From Melioribacteraceae bacterium (lineage in GTDB: Bacteria > Bacteroidota > Ignavibacteria > Ignavibacteriales > Melioribacteraceae), in NCBI GenBank assembly GCA_021740785.1, contig JAIOZI010000033.1, forward strand, positions 1 to 51,285: 51,285 bases of DNA, given 5' to 3'. The notes under the pieces were generated by a model, which saw nothing but the letters and a program-made list of their open reading frames with translations, did no database searches and was not told the origin of the DNA. Positions 35,317-43,984 of the stretch are shown one piece after another; within the stretch, counting starts at the first letter, position 1, and each line of letters opens with the position of its first letter. The position numbers and the translations under genes are program-made.

Positions 35317-36432
35317 TTATTTAGTAAAAAACTTTACCGGGTTGGTTGAACCCGTATATTTATAAACTTTTATTTTTTGTTTGCGTTCGCTGATAAGAGA
35401 ATCAATTTTTTTCTTAACAATATTTAACGCATGAATTTCTGTTTCATAATGCCCGGCATCGATGTATAAAATTTTATTTTCAGCGTCTTGAAAAGCATGG
35501 TATTTAACATCTGCAGTTACGAAAGCATCTGCCCCGGATGCAATTGCACTTTTCAAAAGATCAGAGCCGCTGCCGCCGCATACCGCAACTTTTTTAATTT
35601 TGTTTGATCTGCCTTTTGTAAATCGAAGATTGCTTGTTTTTAATGATAGACATACATGATTCATAAATTCATCGGGCTTCATACTTTGAGCGAGATTGCC
35701 AATGGCGCCGAATCCATAATTTACATTTTTATTTCTCAGAGGATAAATATCATAGGCAGGTTCTTCGTAAGGATGTGCTTTATACATTGTGCTTAGAACT
35801 TTCTGCAAGTTCCATTTATCAACAAGCACCTCTAACCTAACCTCTTCAACCACTTCAAAATTCAGCTTATTCCCTACTGCGGGATCGGTATTTTCAGAAC
35901 CTTCAAATGTGCCATTGCCTTCAACCCTAAAGCTGCATTTATTATATTCACCTATTATACCGCCGCCGGCTTTAAATATTTCATCCGATAGTTTTTCAAT
36001 ATGAGTTTGGGGAACGAATACGACAAGCTTAACCTGGCTTGAATCTTCATTCACGAGAAAATCGATATCTGTGAGTTTTAATGTTTTCGCCAATTCGAAA
36101 CTTACACCGTCTTTGGTAAAATCTAAATTTGTATGCGCCGAATAGAGGGTGATATCATTTTTAATTAACTTTTCAATTAAATCAGATTTTTCATCTCTAT
36201 CAGTATCTATTCTTTTGAGCGGGGTAAAAAGGAAGGGATGATGCGTAAAAATAAAATTGCAATTTTTATTTAATGCTTGTTCTAAAACTTTGTCATTTAG
36301 TTCCAAGCTAAGCATAATGTTTTGAACCTTCCGCCTTAGTGAACCAACCTGTAGTCCGACGTTATCCTTATCCCAAGCGACCCCCGGGGGAGCCCACTCT
36401 TCAATCATGTTTATTAAGTCAATTCCTGTCAT
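35317..36432 (-). CDS. Nif3-like dinuclear metal-centre protein
   Basis: 371 aa, the long form with an inserted PII/CutA-like domain (about 130-235) as in YqfO. Metal ligands are visible: H64 and H65 in F-T-H-H-P, H100 and D104 in S-A-H-T-N-L-D, and G-H-Y-E-T-E near the C-terminus. N-terminal E-E-W-A-P-P-x-x-A-x-x-x-D-N-V-G-L-Q-V-G is diagnostic. Often annotated 'GTP cyclohydrolase 1 type 2'; the true activity is unsettled. The ATG comes only 3 nt after the T-tract of a terminator, with no ribosome binding site. Confidence 0.88.
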   Translation of the reverse strand: MTGIDLINMIEEWAPPGVAWDKDNVGLQVGSLRRKVQNIMLSLELNDKVLEQALNKNCNFIFTHHPFLFTPLKRIDTDRDEKSDLIEKLIKNDITLYSAHTNLDFTKDGVSFELAKTLKLTDIDFLVNEDSSQVKLVVFVPQTHIEKLSDEIFKAGGGIIGEYNKCSFRVEGNGTFEGSENTDPAVGNKLNFEVVEEVRLEVLVDKWNLQKVLSTMYKAHPYEEPAYDIYPLRNKNVNYGFGAIGNLAQSMKPDEFMNHVCLSLKTSNLRFTKGRSNKIKKVAVCGGSGSDLLKSAIASGADAFVTADVKYHAFQDAENKILYIDAGHYETEIHALNIVKKKIDSLISERKQKIKVYKYTGSTNPVKFFTK

Positions 36433-36435
36433 AAT

Positions 36436-36471
36436 AAAAAAAAATGCACCCCGAGTTTTCGAAGTGCATTT
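36436..36471 (-). terminator. Intrinsic terminator between ispG and the Nif3-like gene
   Basis: On the minus strand AAATGCAC (36471-36464) and GTGCATTT (36449-36442) form an 8-bp stem running into nine T (36444-36436). The Nif3-like ATG begins at 36432. A further palindrome CTACTATTTAGTAG lies at 36487-36500. Confidence 0.75.
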
Positions 36472-36606
36472 ATCAATCTTTTTTACCTACTATTTAGTAG
36501 TTTCGGTTTTTTTCGTATTCCTAATTTTTCTTTTGTAGTTCTCATATATTCTAAGAGTAAAATATAAAATTATCCAAAAACTTTATCAAGCTATATTTTT
36601 ATTATT

Positions 36607-38568
36607 TTATTTGGGTTCTGCCCAATTATTATCTTCTTTTATTAGATTTATTAACTCATCCACGGCATATTTTGAGTCGACACTGCGCATTACTACATCT
36701 TTTCCGCGATAAAGAGTAATCTTACCTACTCCTGAGCCGACATAACCATAATCAGCATCAGCCATTTCGCCCGGACCGTTTACAATACAGCCCATAATTC
36801 CAATTTTCACTCCTTTTAAATGCTGGGTTCGTTTTCGGATTTTATCAGTCACTTCAACCAGATCAAATAAAGTTCTGCCGCATGAGGGACACGCAATATA
36901 TTCCGTCTTTGAGATTCTGACCCGTGCTGCTTGAAGTATTCCGAATAATGTCCTGTTTATTAAAGTCTGATTTTCAATAAAATCTTTTTCGCTTACATTC
37001 GTAACCCAAACTCCGTCACCGAATCCGTCAATAAATAAACCGCCCAAATCAGTCGAGGAATAAAGCATAAACCGGTCTTCGGTTAATCCGGTATAATCTC
37101 GTTTAATGATAACCGGGTTTCGTATTCCCATCTCCATAAATCTAAAAAACACTCTTCTCTGTTCAGGCATTCCGTGATTGTTGTTGGTGGTTAATATAAA
37201 AACAATTGTTTTATCAATTTTTTCTTTTCTGAATTCATCATAAAATACATCATCAATATTTATCCGTACAAAGTTGAGCCTTTCCGATTTTACCGGAGCA
37301 TTTAAATATTCTTTATATGTAAATAATGGGTACGTATCTGTTCCCGGCTTAACATCTTTCCATGCATCAAAATCATAAATAACTTTTATATTTTGAGGAG
37401 GTTCGAATGGAAGAATATATTTACCTAAATATAAAATATCGCAAGCGGATTCAGTCAAATTCCATTTATCAAGTTCGGGAGAATAATTATACCCGCCGGG
37501 TTTGAGATCCGAATAATCATTAATTTTATTTTTACTGTAATCAGCAACAACCACAGGGACATTTGCATCCCCGATTCCATTAATCTCAAAAGTTGAATAT
37601 TTTTCATACTCATATGGATTTTTGGGAATTCCCTCTACCGGAATTATTGGTTTATGCCCAGCACGTTTCTCGTAACGATCTGCTAAATCAATTGCAACGG
37701 GAGCTTCATTTTCCGGAGGCTCAGTAAGCGAAACCCGAATAGTGTCACCGATACCGTCTTCGAGTAAAGTACCAATTCCCACCGCTGATTTAATCCGCCC
37801 ATCTTCACCGTCACCGGCTTCGGTTACCCCAAGATGAATTGGATAATTCATCGCCTCTTCTTCCATTTTTTGAATTAAAAGTCGGTATGCCTGAATCATT
37901 ACCTGGGTATTGCTCGCTTTCATTGAAAGAACAATCTCGTGATAATTTAGATCCTCACAAATACGCACAAATTCCAAAGCAGATTCAACCATACCGAGCG
38001 GAGTATCGCCGAAACGACTCATAATACGATCCGACAGTGATCCATGATTCGTTCCGATGCGCATCGCTGTGCCGTATTCTTTACATATCTTCACAAGCGG
38101 AGAAAACTTTTCGCGTATTCTTTCAAGCTCGGCTTCGTATGTATTATCGGTGTATTCGATAGTTTCAAATTTTTTCTTGTCGGCATAATTCCCGGGATTA
38201 ACCCTCACCTTCTCAACGATTCGCGCTGCAATTTCTGCGGCATTCGGTGTGAAATGAATATCTGCAACAAGCGGTACATTGTAACCGCGTATTTTTAATT
38301 CTTTCTTTATATTTGCAAGATTCTCGGCATCCTTTTTACTGGGTGCAGTAATTCTCACATATTCACAGCCGGCTTCAACCATGCTAATCGTTTGCTCAAC
38401 CGTAGCCATCGTGTTCATCGTATCGGTTGTTGTCATTGATTGTATCCGGATGGGATTATTCCCGCCCATAGGTATGTTGCCTATTTTTACTTCACGGGTT
38501 TTATAACGGGAATATTTTGTTAAACTGCTGCAATATTTTTTATATGAATTTATATCCTGGTATTTCAT
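36607..38568 (-). CDS. ispG: 4-hydroxy-3-methylbut-2-en-1-yl diphosphate synthase (long form)
   Basis: 653-aa enzyme of the MEP isoprenoid pathway that reductively converts MEcPP to HMBPP. N-terminal TIM barrel (about 20-310; I-R-I-Q-S-M-T-T-T-D-T, V-A-D-I-H-F-T-P-N-A, V-R-V-N-P-G-N) and a C-terminal Fe-S domain with the cluster ligands C560 and C563 (A-C-P-S-C-G-R-T), C594 (M-G-C-I-V-N-G-P-G-E) and E601. Between them an extra domain (about 315-540) makes this the three-domain form known from Bacteroidota, Chlamydiae and plants. The bacterial short form is about 370-400 aa. Upstream is the DJ-1 gene, 48 nt away. Confidence 0.96.
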   Translation of the reverse strand: MKYQDINSYKKYCSSLTKYSRYKTREVKIGNIPMGGNNPIRIQSMTTTDTMNTMATVEQTISMVEAGCEYVRITAPSKKDAENLANIKKELKIRGYNVPLVADIHFTPNAAEIAARIVEKVRVNPGNYADKKKFETIEYTDNTYEAELERIREKFSPLVKICKEYGTAMRIGTNHGSLSDRIMSRFGDTPLGMVESALEFVRICEDLNYHEIVLSMKASNTQVMIQAYRLLIQKMEEEAMNYPIHLGVTEAGDGEDGRIKSAVGIGTLLEDGIGDTIRVSLTEPPENEAPVAIDLADRYEKRAGHKPIIPVEGIPKNPYEYEKYSTFEINGIGDANVPVVVADYSKNKINDYSDLKPGGYNYSPELDKWNLTESACDILYLGKYILPFEPPQNIKVIYDFDAWKDVKPGTDTYPLFTYKEYLNAPVKSERLNFVRINIDDVFYDEFRKEKIDKTIVFILTTNNNHGMPEQRRVFFRFMEMGIRNPVIIKRDYTGLTEDRFMLYSSTDLGGLFIDGFGDGVWVTNVSEKDFIENQTLINRTLFGILQAARVRISKTEYIACPSCGRTLFDLVEVTDKIRKRTQHLKGVKIGIMGCIVNGPGEMADADYGYVGSGVGKITLYRGKDVVMRSVDSKYAVDELINLIKEDNNWAEPK

Positions 38569-38616
38569 AATTTCTTAAACAATCATTTCGTGAGGTAAGT
38601 TCTGGAATTATAAATT

Positions 38617-39123
38617 TCAGTTGATTTTTTGTGCAAATGCACGTGCAAAATCGATAGCGTTTACCGGACCTTTGGCAGTAATAATTTGTTTCCCAATTAC
38701 CACATCCTGATCTATAAAATTTACTCCGTACTTTTCAAAATCTTTTTTGGCATCAGGATAACATGTTGCATCAATATTATTTAGAATACCTGATTTAGCA
38801 AGAATAACCGGGGCTCCGCAAATAGCCGCAACCGGTTTAAGCGATTCATAGAATTTGTGTATAATTTTATGAAGAAGCGTGTTCTCCCAAAAATCAACAA
38901 CCCCTTTACCGCCGATAAAAACTATTCCTCTGAAATTGGATTCATGTACATTATACAATTGAATATCCGCTTTTACCTTTAATCCATTTTCTCCTACACA
39001 TAATCCATTTGCATCGGATGCAATAAAAAGCTTTATACCGCTGCTCTCGATTATAGATTTAACGCTTAAAAATTCCTGCTCGTTGAAATTTTTAGCGGGG
39101 AGTATCATCAAAACATTTCTCAT
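38617..39123 (-). CDS. DJ-1/PfpI family protein
   Basis: 168 aa from the ATG at 39123 (M-R-N-V-L-M-I-L-P-A), which matches the family's usual start; the frame is open 12 codons further upstream. The conserved nucleophile Cys is C102 in A-A-I-C-G-A-P and E17 is the usual nearby acid. Members include chaperones, glyoxalases and deglycase-like proteins; the sequence alone does not decide between them. It lies just upstream of ispG on the same strand and may share its transcript. Confidence 0.85.
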   Translation of the reverse strand: MRNVLMILPAKNFNEQEFLSVKSIIESSGIKLFIASDANGLCVGENGLKVKADIQLYNVHESNFRGIVFIGGKGVVDFWENTLLHKIIHKFYESLKPVAAICGAPVILAKSGILNNIDATCYPDAKKDFEKYGVNFIDQDVVIGKQIITAKGPVNAIDFARAFAQKIN

Positions 39124-39271
39124 ATTCACAAGTTGTCCGTTAAAGGAATCAATTAACAAATATAAGATTTTCTATTCACCTTTAAATGAGAAATGTGATC
39201 AAAATTCATTTGAATATTTATTTGAGATAATCAATATTGGTCTTGAGTAAATAAAAGAATAAATTTACTTC

Positions 39272-41143
39272 ATGAGAATTCCCGAACAAAAAATAGAAGA
39301 AATCCGAAGCTCGGTTAATATTGTTGATATAATTTCCGGTTTCGTTCAACTGCGCAAGAGAGGTAAAAATTTTATCGGACTCTGTCCGTTCCACCAGGAA
39401 AAAACCCCCTCCTTTACTGTCAGTGAGGAAAAACAGATCTTTCACTGTTTCGGCTGCCATGCCGGGGGTAATGTTTTTAAGTTCCTTATGGATTATAAGA
39501 GCATCTCCTTTATTGAATCGGTAAAAGAAGCCGCTGAATCAGTGGGAATACAGTTGGAATATGAAAGCGGATCAATAAACGAAAAACAATCCGAGCTTGA
39601 GGAATTGTATGAAATTAATGTTCTCGCAGCCAAATATTTTTCGAATAATTTACTATCCAGTGACAGCAGCGAATCAGCCCGTGAATATCTAAAAAAAAGG
39701 AGTATCAAACCGCAGACTCAGAAAATTTTCGGACTTGGTTACGCCTTTCCTTTGTGGGATCATTTTTTGAATTATGCAAAAGAAAATCAAATCGATTTGA
39801 TGAAAGCAAAAACTCTTGGTTTGATTGATACACGCGACGACGGAAGTTTTTATGATAAATTCCGCGGCAGAGTAATCTACCCAATCTTTTCACCAAACGG
39901 CAGGGTCATTGCATTCGGCGGCAGAGTATTGGATAATACCGCTAAAACTGCCAAGTATCTGAATTCTCCCGAGTCGGAGATTTATCACAAGAGGAACTCG
40001 CTCTACGGTTTATTCCACTCGAAAGATGAAATTAGAAAACTCGACCGCGCAATTTTGGTAGAAGGTTACATGGATGTGATCGCATTGTTTCAACATGGAG
40101 TAAAAAATATAGTTGCATCCTCCGGTACATCCTTAACAGATGAGCAGGTTCAATTACTATCCCGTTTCACCCGCAATATAACTGTGATTTTTGATGCCGA
40201 TGAAGCCGGGCAGCGGGCTTCGATGCGCAATATTGAAATTCTGTTAAAGCAAAATTTTGATGTGAAGGTCATCGCACTTCCGGATGAAGAAGACCCGGAT
40301 TCGTACATTAATCAATTCGGTAAAAAAGAATTCGAAGATAGAGTTGATCAAGCTAAAAACTTTCTTGAATATCAAACAGCAAGATTCGATAAACTCGGAA
40401 TGTTCGCTGATCCGGGGAAACAAACGGAAGCGATTAGAGAACTGGTTAAATCGGCATCGCTTGTTTCGGATGAACTTAAACGCAACCTGCTGATCAAAAA
40501 TATTTCGAAAAAGTTTAACCTGAGAGAAAAACTTATTGAGAGTGAGCTGGATAATTTTCTTAAGCAAAATGACCAAAAAGAAACCCGGGCAATAATTAAC
40601 AGGCAGAGAGAACAAAAAAGTCCGACTGAAAAAACAAACGATCAAAAACCAGACCGTGCAGCGATTAGTTTAGAGAAAGATATCATTAAGCTTTTATTCG
40701 AAGGCAATGATGAAATTCTTGGTAATATTTTCGATCATATTCATCCGGAGGATTTTACAAACAAGGGATTTCAGCGGATTGCCAAAATTGTTTATGACTG
40801 CTACACAAAAGATATTATTGCTCCCGCAATGATAATTGAAAAGATAGAAGAAGATAAGCTGAGAAATTATGTGCTTGAGGTAACACTGACTGAAGATGCC
40901 ATAAGCAAGAAGCAATGGGAAGAGATAACCAATGAAGAGAATAGAATGAAAAGCATGGTGAAATTTTCTGAAGATATTATCCGGAAATACCGAATTGATA
41001 AAATCAATATGCTGCTTAAAGAAAACAGCGCTAAAATTGCTGAAACTAAAGATGGAAAGGAAATTGTTGAACTGCTCAATTTAAATAAAGAATTAACGAC
41101 CGAAAAAAAATCACTACAAATAAACGGTAAGCTTGAGGGATAA
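39272..41143 (+). CDS. dnaG: DNA primase
   Basis: 623 aa. Makes RNA primers for replication. Zinc-binding domain with C38, H41, C59, C62 (C-P-F-H...C-F-G-C); RNA-polymerase core; TOPRIM domain with E264 in V-E-G-Y-M-D and D308/D310 in F-D-A-D-E-A-G; C-terminal helical DnaB-interaction region (about 470-620). Length is normal. It is divergent from the DJ-1 gene, and a GH13-like gene starts 5 nt behind it. The usual rpoD partner is not next to it. Confidence 0.96.
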   Translation: MRIPEQKIEEIRSSVNIVDIISGFVQLRKRGKNFIGLCPFHQEKTPSFTVSEEKQIFHCFGCHAGGNVFKFLMDYKSISFIESVKEAAESVGIQLEYESGSINEKQSELEELYEINVLAAKYFSNNLLSSDSSESAREYLKKRSIKPQTQKIFGLGYAFPLWDHFLNYAKENQIDLMKAKTLGLIDTRDDGSFYDKFRGRVIYPIFSPNGRVIAFGGRVLDNTAKTAKYLNSPESEIYHKRNSLYGLFHSKDEIRKLDRAILVEGYMDVIALFQHGVKNIVASSGTSLTDEQVQLLSRFTRNITVIFDADEAGQRASMRNIEILLKQNFDVKVIALPDEEDPDSYINQFGKKEFEDRVDQAKNFLEYQTARFDKLGMFADPGKQTEAIRELVKSASLVSDELKRNLLIKNISKKFNLREKLIESELDNFLKQNDQKETRAIINRQREQKSPTEKTNDQKPDRAAISLEKDIIKLLFEGNDEILGNIFDHIHPEDFTNKGFQRIAKIVYDCYTKDIIAPAMIIEKIEEDKLRNYVLEVTLTEDAISKKQWEEITNEENRMKSMVKFSEDIIRKYRIDKINMLLKENSAKIAETKDGKEIVELLNLNKELTTEKKSLQINGKLEG

Positions 41144-41148
41144 ATATC

Positions 41149-42621
41149 ATGCATAAAAATCCAAGCATTTATGAAATCAATACGCGGGTTTGGTTGAGAA
41201 GATTTGATAATGATAAAAAGGCTACGCTTAAAGATGTCCCGGCTGAATACTGGCAGAACTTAAAAGAGAAAGGAATTGATATAATTTGGCTGATGGGTAT
41301 TTGGAAAACATGTAAGAGTACAATCAGCAAATACTGTTTTGAAGAAGGATTGATTCAAGAATATAATTCCGCACTAAAAAATTGGTCGAATGAAGATGTG
41401 ATCGGTTCACCGTATGCAATTGATGTTTACGAGATAAATCCCGATATAGGAACCGAAGAAGAATTGACGGAACTGAAACGTACATTGAACCTATCTGATA
41501 TTAAATTGGTGCTGGATTTCATTCCGAATCATTTTTCCGCCGACTCATCACTCTTAAATATAAATCCCAACATTTTTCTACGAACAGATGAATTGTATTT
41601 CAACAACGATCCGTATACATATTATAAACCATTTAATGATGACCGTATATTTGCTCACGGTCGTGATCCTTTTTTCCCGGCATGGCAGGATACGCTTCAG
41701 GTAAATTATTTCAGTAACGAAGCCCGCGAATATATGATCAAAACATTGGTCAATCTTACCAAATACTGCGACGGGGTAAGATGTGATATGGCAATGTTGT
41801 CTCTAAACAATATTTTCAAAAATACATGGGGCGGTGTGCTTTCGAAAATGGGGTTTGAAAAACCGAAAGATGAATTCTGGAAAATTGCGATAAATATTGT
41901 TAAGGGCGTTCATTCTGAGTTTCTTTTTCTCGCTGAAGCTTACTGGGACTTGGAATGGGAGCTGCAGCAATTGGGCTTCAATTACACTTACGATAAAAAA
42001 CTTACCGATAGATTGAAAGGCTGGGACGTTCCGAGTATTCATGATCATCTGCACGCGGAATATGATTACCAAATTAAGTCGGTAAGATTTATTGAAAATC
42101 ACGATGAATATCGAGCCGCTCAAATATTGGGAGTTGAAAAATCCAAAGCAGCCGCAGTGTTAATCAGCACCGTTCAGGGGATGCATTTTTATCATGACGG
42201 GCAGTTCGAAGGAAAGAAAATTAAATTGCCGGTTCAATTAGGCAGAGAACCTATTGAATCAATAAATCCGAATATCGCCGCCTTCTATGAAAAACTACTG
42301 AGTATAACCAAAGAGGAAATATTTAAGGAAGGAACCTGGACAATACTTGAAACGGAATCTCCATGGGAAAGCAATGCAACTCATAACAACATTTTAGTAT
42401 GGATCTGGAAACATAAAGCAGAAAAAAGATTGGTGATAATTAATTACTCGGAAAAAGTTGCTTCATGTAGAATTAGAATTGATGTACGGGGCTACCCTGA
42501 AGAATTTGAGATTACCGATTTGTTGAACGATCAGCTTTATGTCCGTTCCGCAGAGGAAGTAAACAGCGAAGGTTTATATGTAAAACTCAATCCGTTCCAG
42601 AGTCATATTTTTACTTATTGA
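41149..42621 (+). CDS. GH13 alpha-amylase-family protein
   Basis: 490-aa cytoplasmic protein without signal peptide. All GH13 residues are present: F-I-P-N-H (region I, 124-128), D213 nucleophile in G-V-R-C-D-M-A, E263 acid/base in F-L-A-E-A-Y-W, D319 in E-N-H-D-E. A beta-sandwich domain C ends the protein. It starts 5 nt after dnaG with GAGGG upstream, so both may share a transcript. The exact activity (amylase, glucosidase or glucanotransferase) cannot be told; intracellular glycogen or maltodextrin turnover is plausible. Confidence 0.85.
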   Translation: MHKNPSIYEINTRVWLRRFDNDKKATLKDVPAEYWQNLKEKGIDIIWLMGIWKTCKSTISKYCFEEGLIQEYNSALKNWSNEDVIGSPYAIDVYEINPDIGTEEELTELKRTLNLSDIKLVLDFIPNHFSADSSLLNINPNIFLRTDELYFNNDPYTYYKPFNDDRIFAHGRDPFFPAWQDTLQVNYFSNEAREYMIKTLVNLTKYCDGVRCDMAMLSLNNIFKNTWGGVLSKMGFEKPKDEFWKIAINIVKGVHSEFLFLAEAYWDLEWELQQLGFNYTYDKKLTDRLKGWDVPSIHDHLHAEYDYQIKSVRFIENHDEYRAAQILGVEKSKAAAVLISTVQGMHFYHDGQFEGKKIKLPVQLGREPIESINPNIAAFYEKLLSITKEEIFKEGTWTILETESPWESNATHNNILVWIWKHKAEKRLVIINYSEKVASCRIRIDVRGYPEEFEITDLLNDQLYVRSAEEVNSEGLYVKLNPFQSHIFTY

Positions 42622-42660
42622 GAAACAGTAAAAGATTTTTAATAACTGCCGGAGTAAAAA

Positions 42661-42981
42661 ATGACATATAAAGGATACACAGCGTATATAGAGTTTGATG
42701 ATGATGCCTCGCTTTTCCACGGCGAAGTATTAGATACTAAGGACGTTATAACTTTTCAAGGCACCTCGGTCAAAGAATTGAAAAAAGCATTTAAAGATTC
42801 TGTTGACGATTATCTTGCATTTTGTAAAGAACGTAGTGAGGAACCTGATAAACCTTTTTCCGGTAAATTTAATCTTCGTCTTCCCAAAGAACTGCATCGT
42901 AAAATGTATATTAATGCAGTAAAGAGTGGGCAAAGCATTAACAATTATATCAAAGAAACTCTAGGTTCTGTTGCCGAATAA
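42661..42981 (+). CDS. HicB-family antitoxin-like protein, no HicA nearby
   Basis: 106 aa: HicB RNase-H-like fold (about 1-60, Y-K-G-Y-T-A-Y-I-E-F-D-D, F-H-G-E-V-L) and a C-terminal ribbon-helix-helix-type DNA-binding part (F-N-L-R-L-P-K-E-L-H-R-K-M-Y, S-I-N-N-Y-I-K-E-T-L). CGGAG lies before the ATG. HicB normally pairs with a HicA toxin of about 60-80 aa. Neither the 39 nt upstream nor the 474 nt downstream encodes one. It may be solitary, an antitoxin to a distant toxin, or a regulator. Confidence 0.82.
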   Translation: MTYKGYTAYIEFDDDASLFHGEVLDTKDVITFQGTSVKELKKAFKDSVDDYLAFCKERSEEPDKPFSGKFNLRLPKELHRKMYINAVKSGQSINNYIKETLGSVAE

Positions 42982-43455
42982 GTTTTCCCTGTCATTAATT
43001 CACAGAAATTATAAGCTCAAAAGCAGTCTTTTGGACATCGGTTTTACTTATGTTTTTTATCTTCCCCCAATAGGATTTTGTTCTTTCTCTTTTGACATTG
43101 TTTTTATAAACCCAGATTTTCCATTGGAAAATCTGCCCTTCGGGTCGACAATTTGTAAGTTGAGAAATATCAAATACTTAGCCATATAGAAATTTTGGAA
43201 TTCGTTATTTGAGTAAAATATTTTCCTTACAAATTGTCGGGGTTAATCCCGCAACATAAAACGTTTTAATAAAACATTTTATGAGCGGTCAACGGCAAAA
43301 AATTTATTTCCAATGAATTTTTGGGGATAAAATAATACCATGCTTTCTGCGTTAGTCTCAAACATTTCCCGTCTTAACAGTAATTTATGTTGCTTTCATT
43401 AATAATTAGTTATATATTTACCTAAAACAAAAAATATTACCGTTATAACAGCAAA
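42982..43455. other. 474-bp gap between hicB and the HipBST-like module
   Basis: Contains the left copy of the 38-bp palindromic repeat, a 14-bp inverted repeat (CGACAATTTGTAAG at 43146-43159 against CTTACAAATTGTCG at 43226-43239), the small stem CGGGGTTAATCCCG directly after it, and an AT-rich stretch ending at hipB. An 8-bp palindrome GTTATAAC at 43442-43449, 7 nt before the hipB ATG, could be an operator. The short frame 42971-43189 has no coding character. Confidence 0.6.
43107..43144. repeat. 38-bp palindromic repeat, left of the HipBST-like module
   Basis: TAAACCC, then the 21-bp palindrome AGATTTTCC-ATT-GGAAAATCT, then GCCCTTCGGG. It matches 44905-44942 at 37 of 38 positions, in direct orientation. 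Confidence 0.85.
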
Positions 43456-43686
43456 ATGAAGCGATTAGGAAAAATAATACGGGGACACCGAAAGAAAGCG
43501 GGATTAACTCAAAAAGAACTTGCTGATCTTTCCGGTGTAGGAAAAACTGTAATTTTCGATATTGAAAAAGGGAAAGAAACCGTTCAGTTAAATTCTTTGA
43601 TGAATGTTTTGAAAACCCTCAATATTAAATTAAAAGTTGAGAGCCGTTTAATGGATGGTGAAGAGGTAATAAATGAGGAAAGCTAA
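43456..43686 (+). CDS. hipB: HipB-like helix-turn-helix antitoxin/repressor
   Basis: 76-aa Cro/C1-type HTH protein: R-K-K-A-G-L-T-Q-K-E-L-A-D-L-S-G-V-G-K-T-V-I-F-D-I-E-K-G-K, then L-N-S-L-M-N-V-L-K-T-L-N-I-K-L. The G-L-T-Q...I-E-K-G-K pattern and size fit HipB, which in the family represses its operon and helps neutralise the kinase. It overlaps the next gene by 14 nt. Confidence 0.88.
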   Translation: MKRLGKIIRGHRKKAGLTQKELADLSGVGKTVIFDIEKGKETVQLNSLMNVLKTLNIKLKVESRLMDGEEVINEES

Positions 43687-43984
43687 AGTATATAATTACG
43701 GCATTCCGGTAGGCGAGCTTCACGAATTAGAAATGAATTCCGAATATAGATTTACCTACTTTGATAATTATAATGGTAAGCCCATTTCTTTAACGATGCC
43801 CGTAAAGCAAAAAGAATTTGCATTCGATTCCTTTCCTCCTTTTTTTGAGGGACTTTTACCCGAAGGAGTAATGTTGGAAAGTTTACTCAGAACAGCTAAA
43901 ATTGATGCTGATGATCTTTTCCTACAATTACTTTATGTCGGTGAGGATTTAGTCGGTTCGGTAACGGTTGAGGAAATTAGATGA
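43673..43984 (+). CDS. hipS: HipS-like small antitoxin (HipA N-subdomain as a separate protein)
   Basis: 103 aa that match only the N-terminal subdomain 1 of HipA: V-G-E-L-H-E-L, F-T-Y-F-D-N-Y, S-L-T-M-P, P-F-F-E-G-L-L-P-E-G, and V-G-E-D-L-V-G-S-V-T-V at the end. In classical HipA this part is fused to the kinase. In HipBST systems (E. coli O127:H6 type) it is a separate protein that acts as the antitoxin. Start overlaps hipB by 14 nt and its end overlaps hipT by 4 nt (ATGA). Confidence 0.85.
   Translation: MRKAKVYNYGIPVGELHELEMNSEYRFTYFDNYNGKPISLTMPVKQKEFAFDSFPPFFEGLLPEGVMLESLLRTAKIDADDLFLQLLYVGEDLVGSVTVEEIR

Noticed and set aside
36487-36500. CTACTATTTAGTAG as a second terminator
   Set aside because: On the minus strand, where the genes lie, no T-tract follows the stem directly; the hairpin at 36442-36471 is far stronger.
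42971-43189. 72-aa frame after hicB as a HicA toxin
   Set aside because: It has no HicA double-stranded RNA-binding-like motif or catalytic His context and runs through the palindromic repeat.
43226-43239. 14-bp inverted repeat as the HipB operator
   Set aside because: It is more than 200 bp from the hipB start and belongs to the repeat block; the GTTATAAC palindrome beside the ATG is a better, though weak, candidate.
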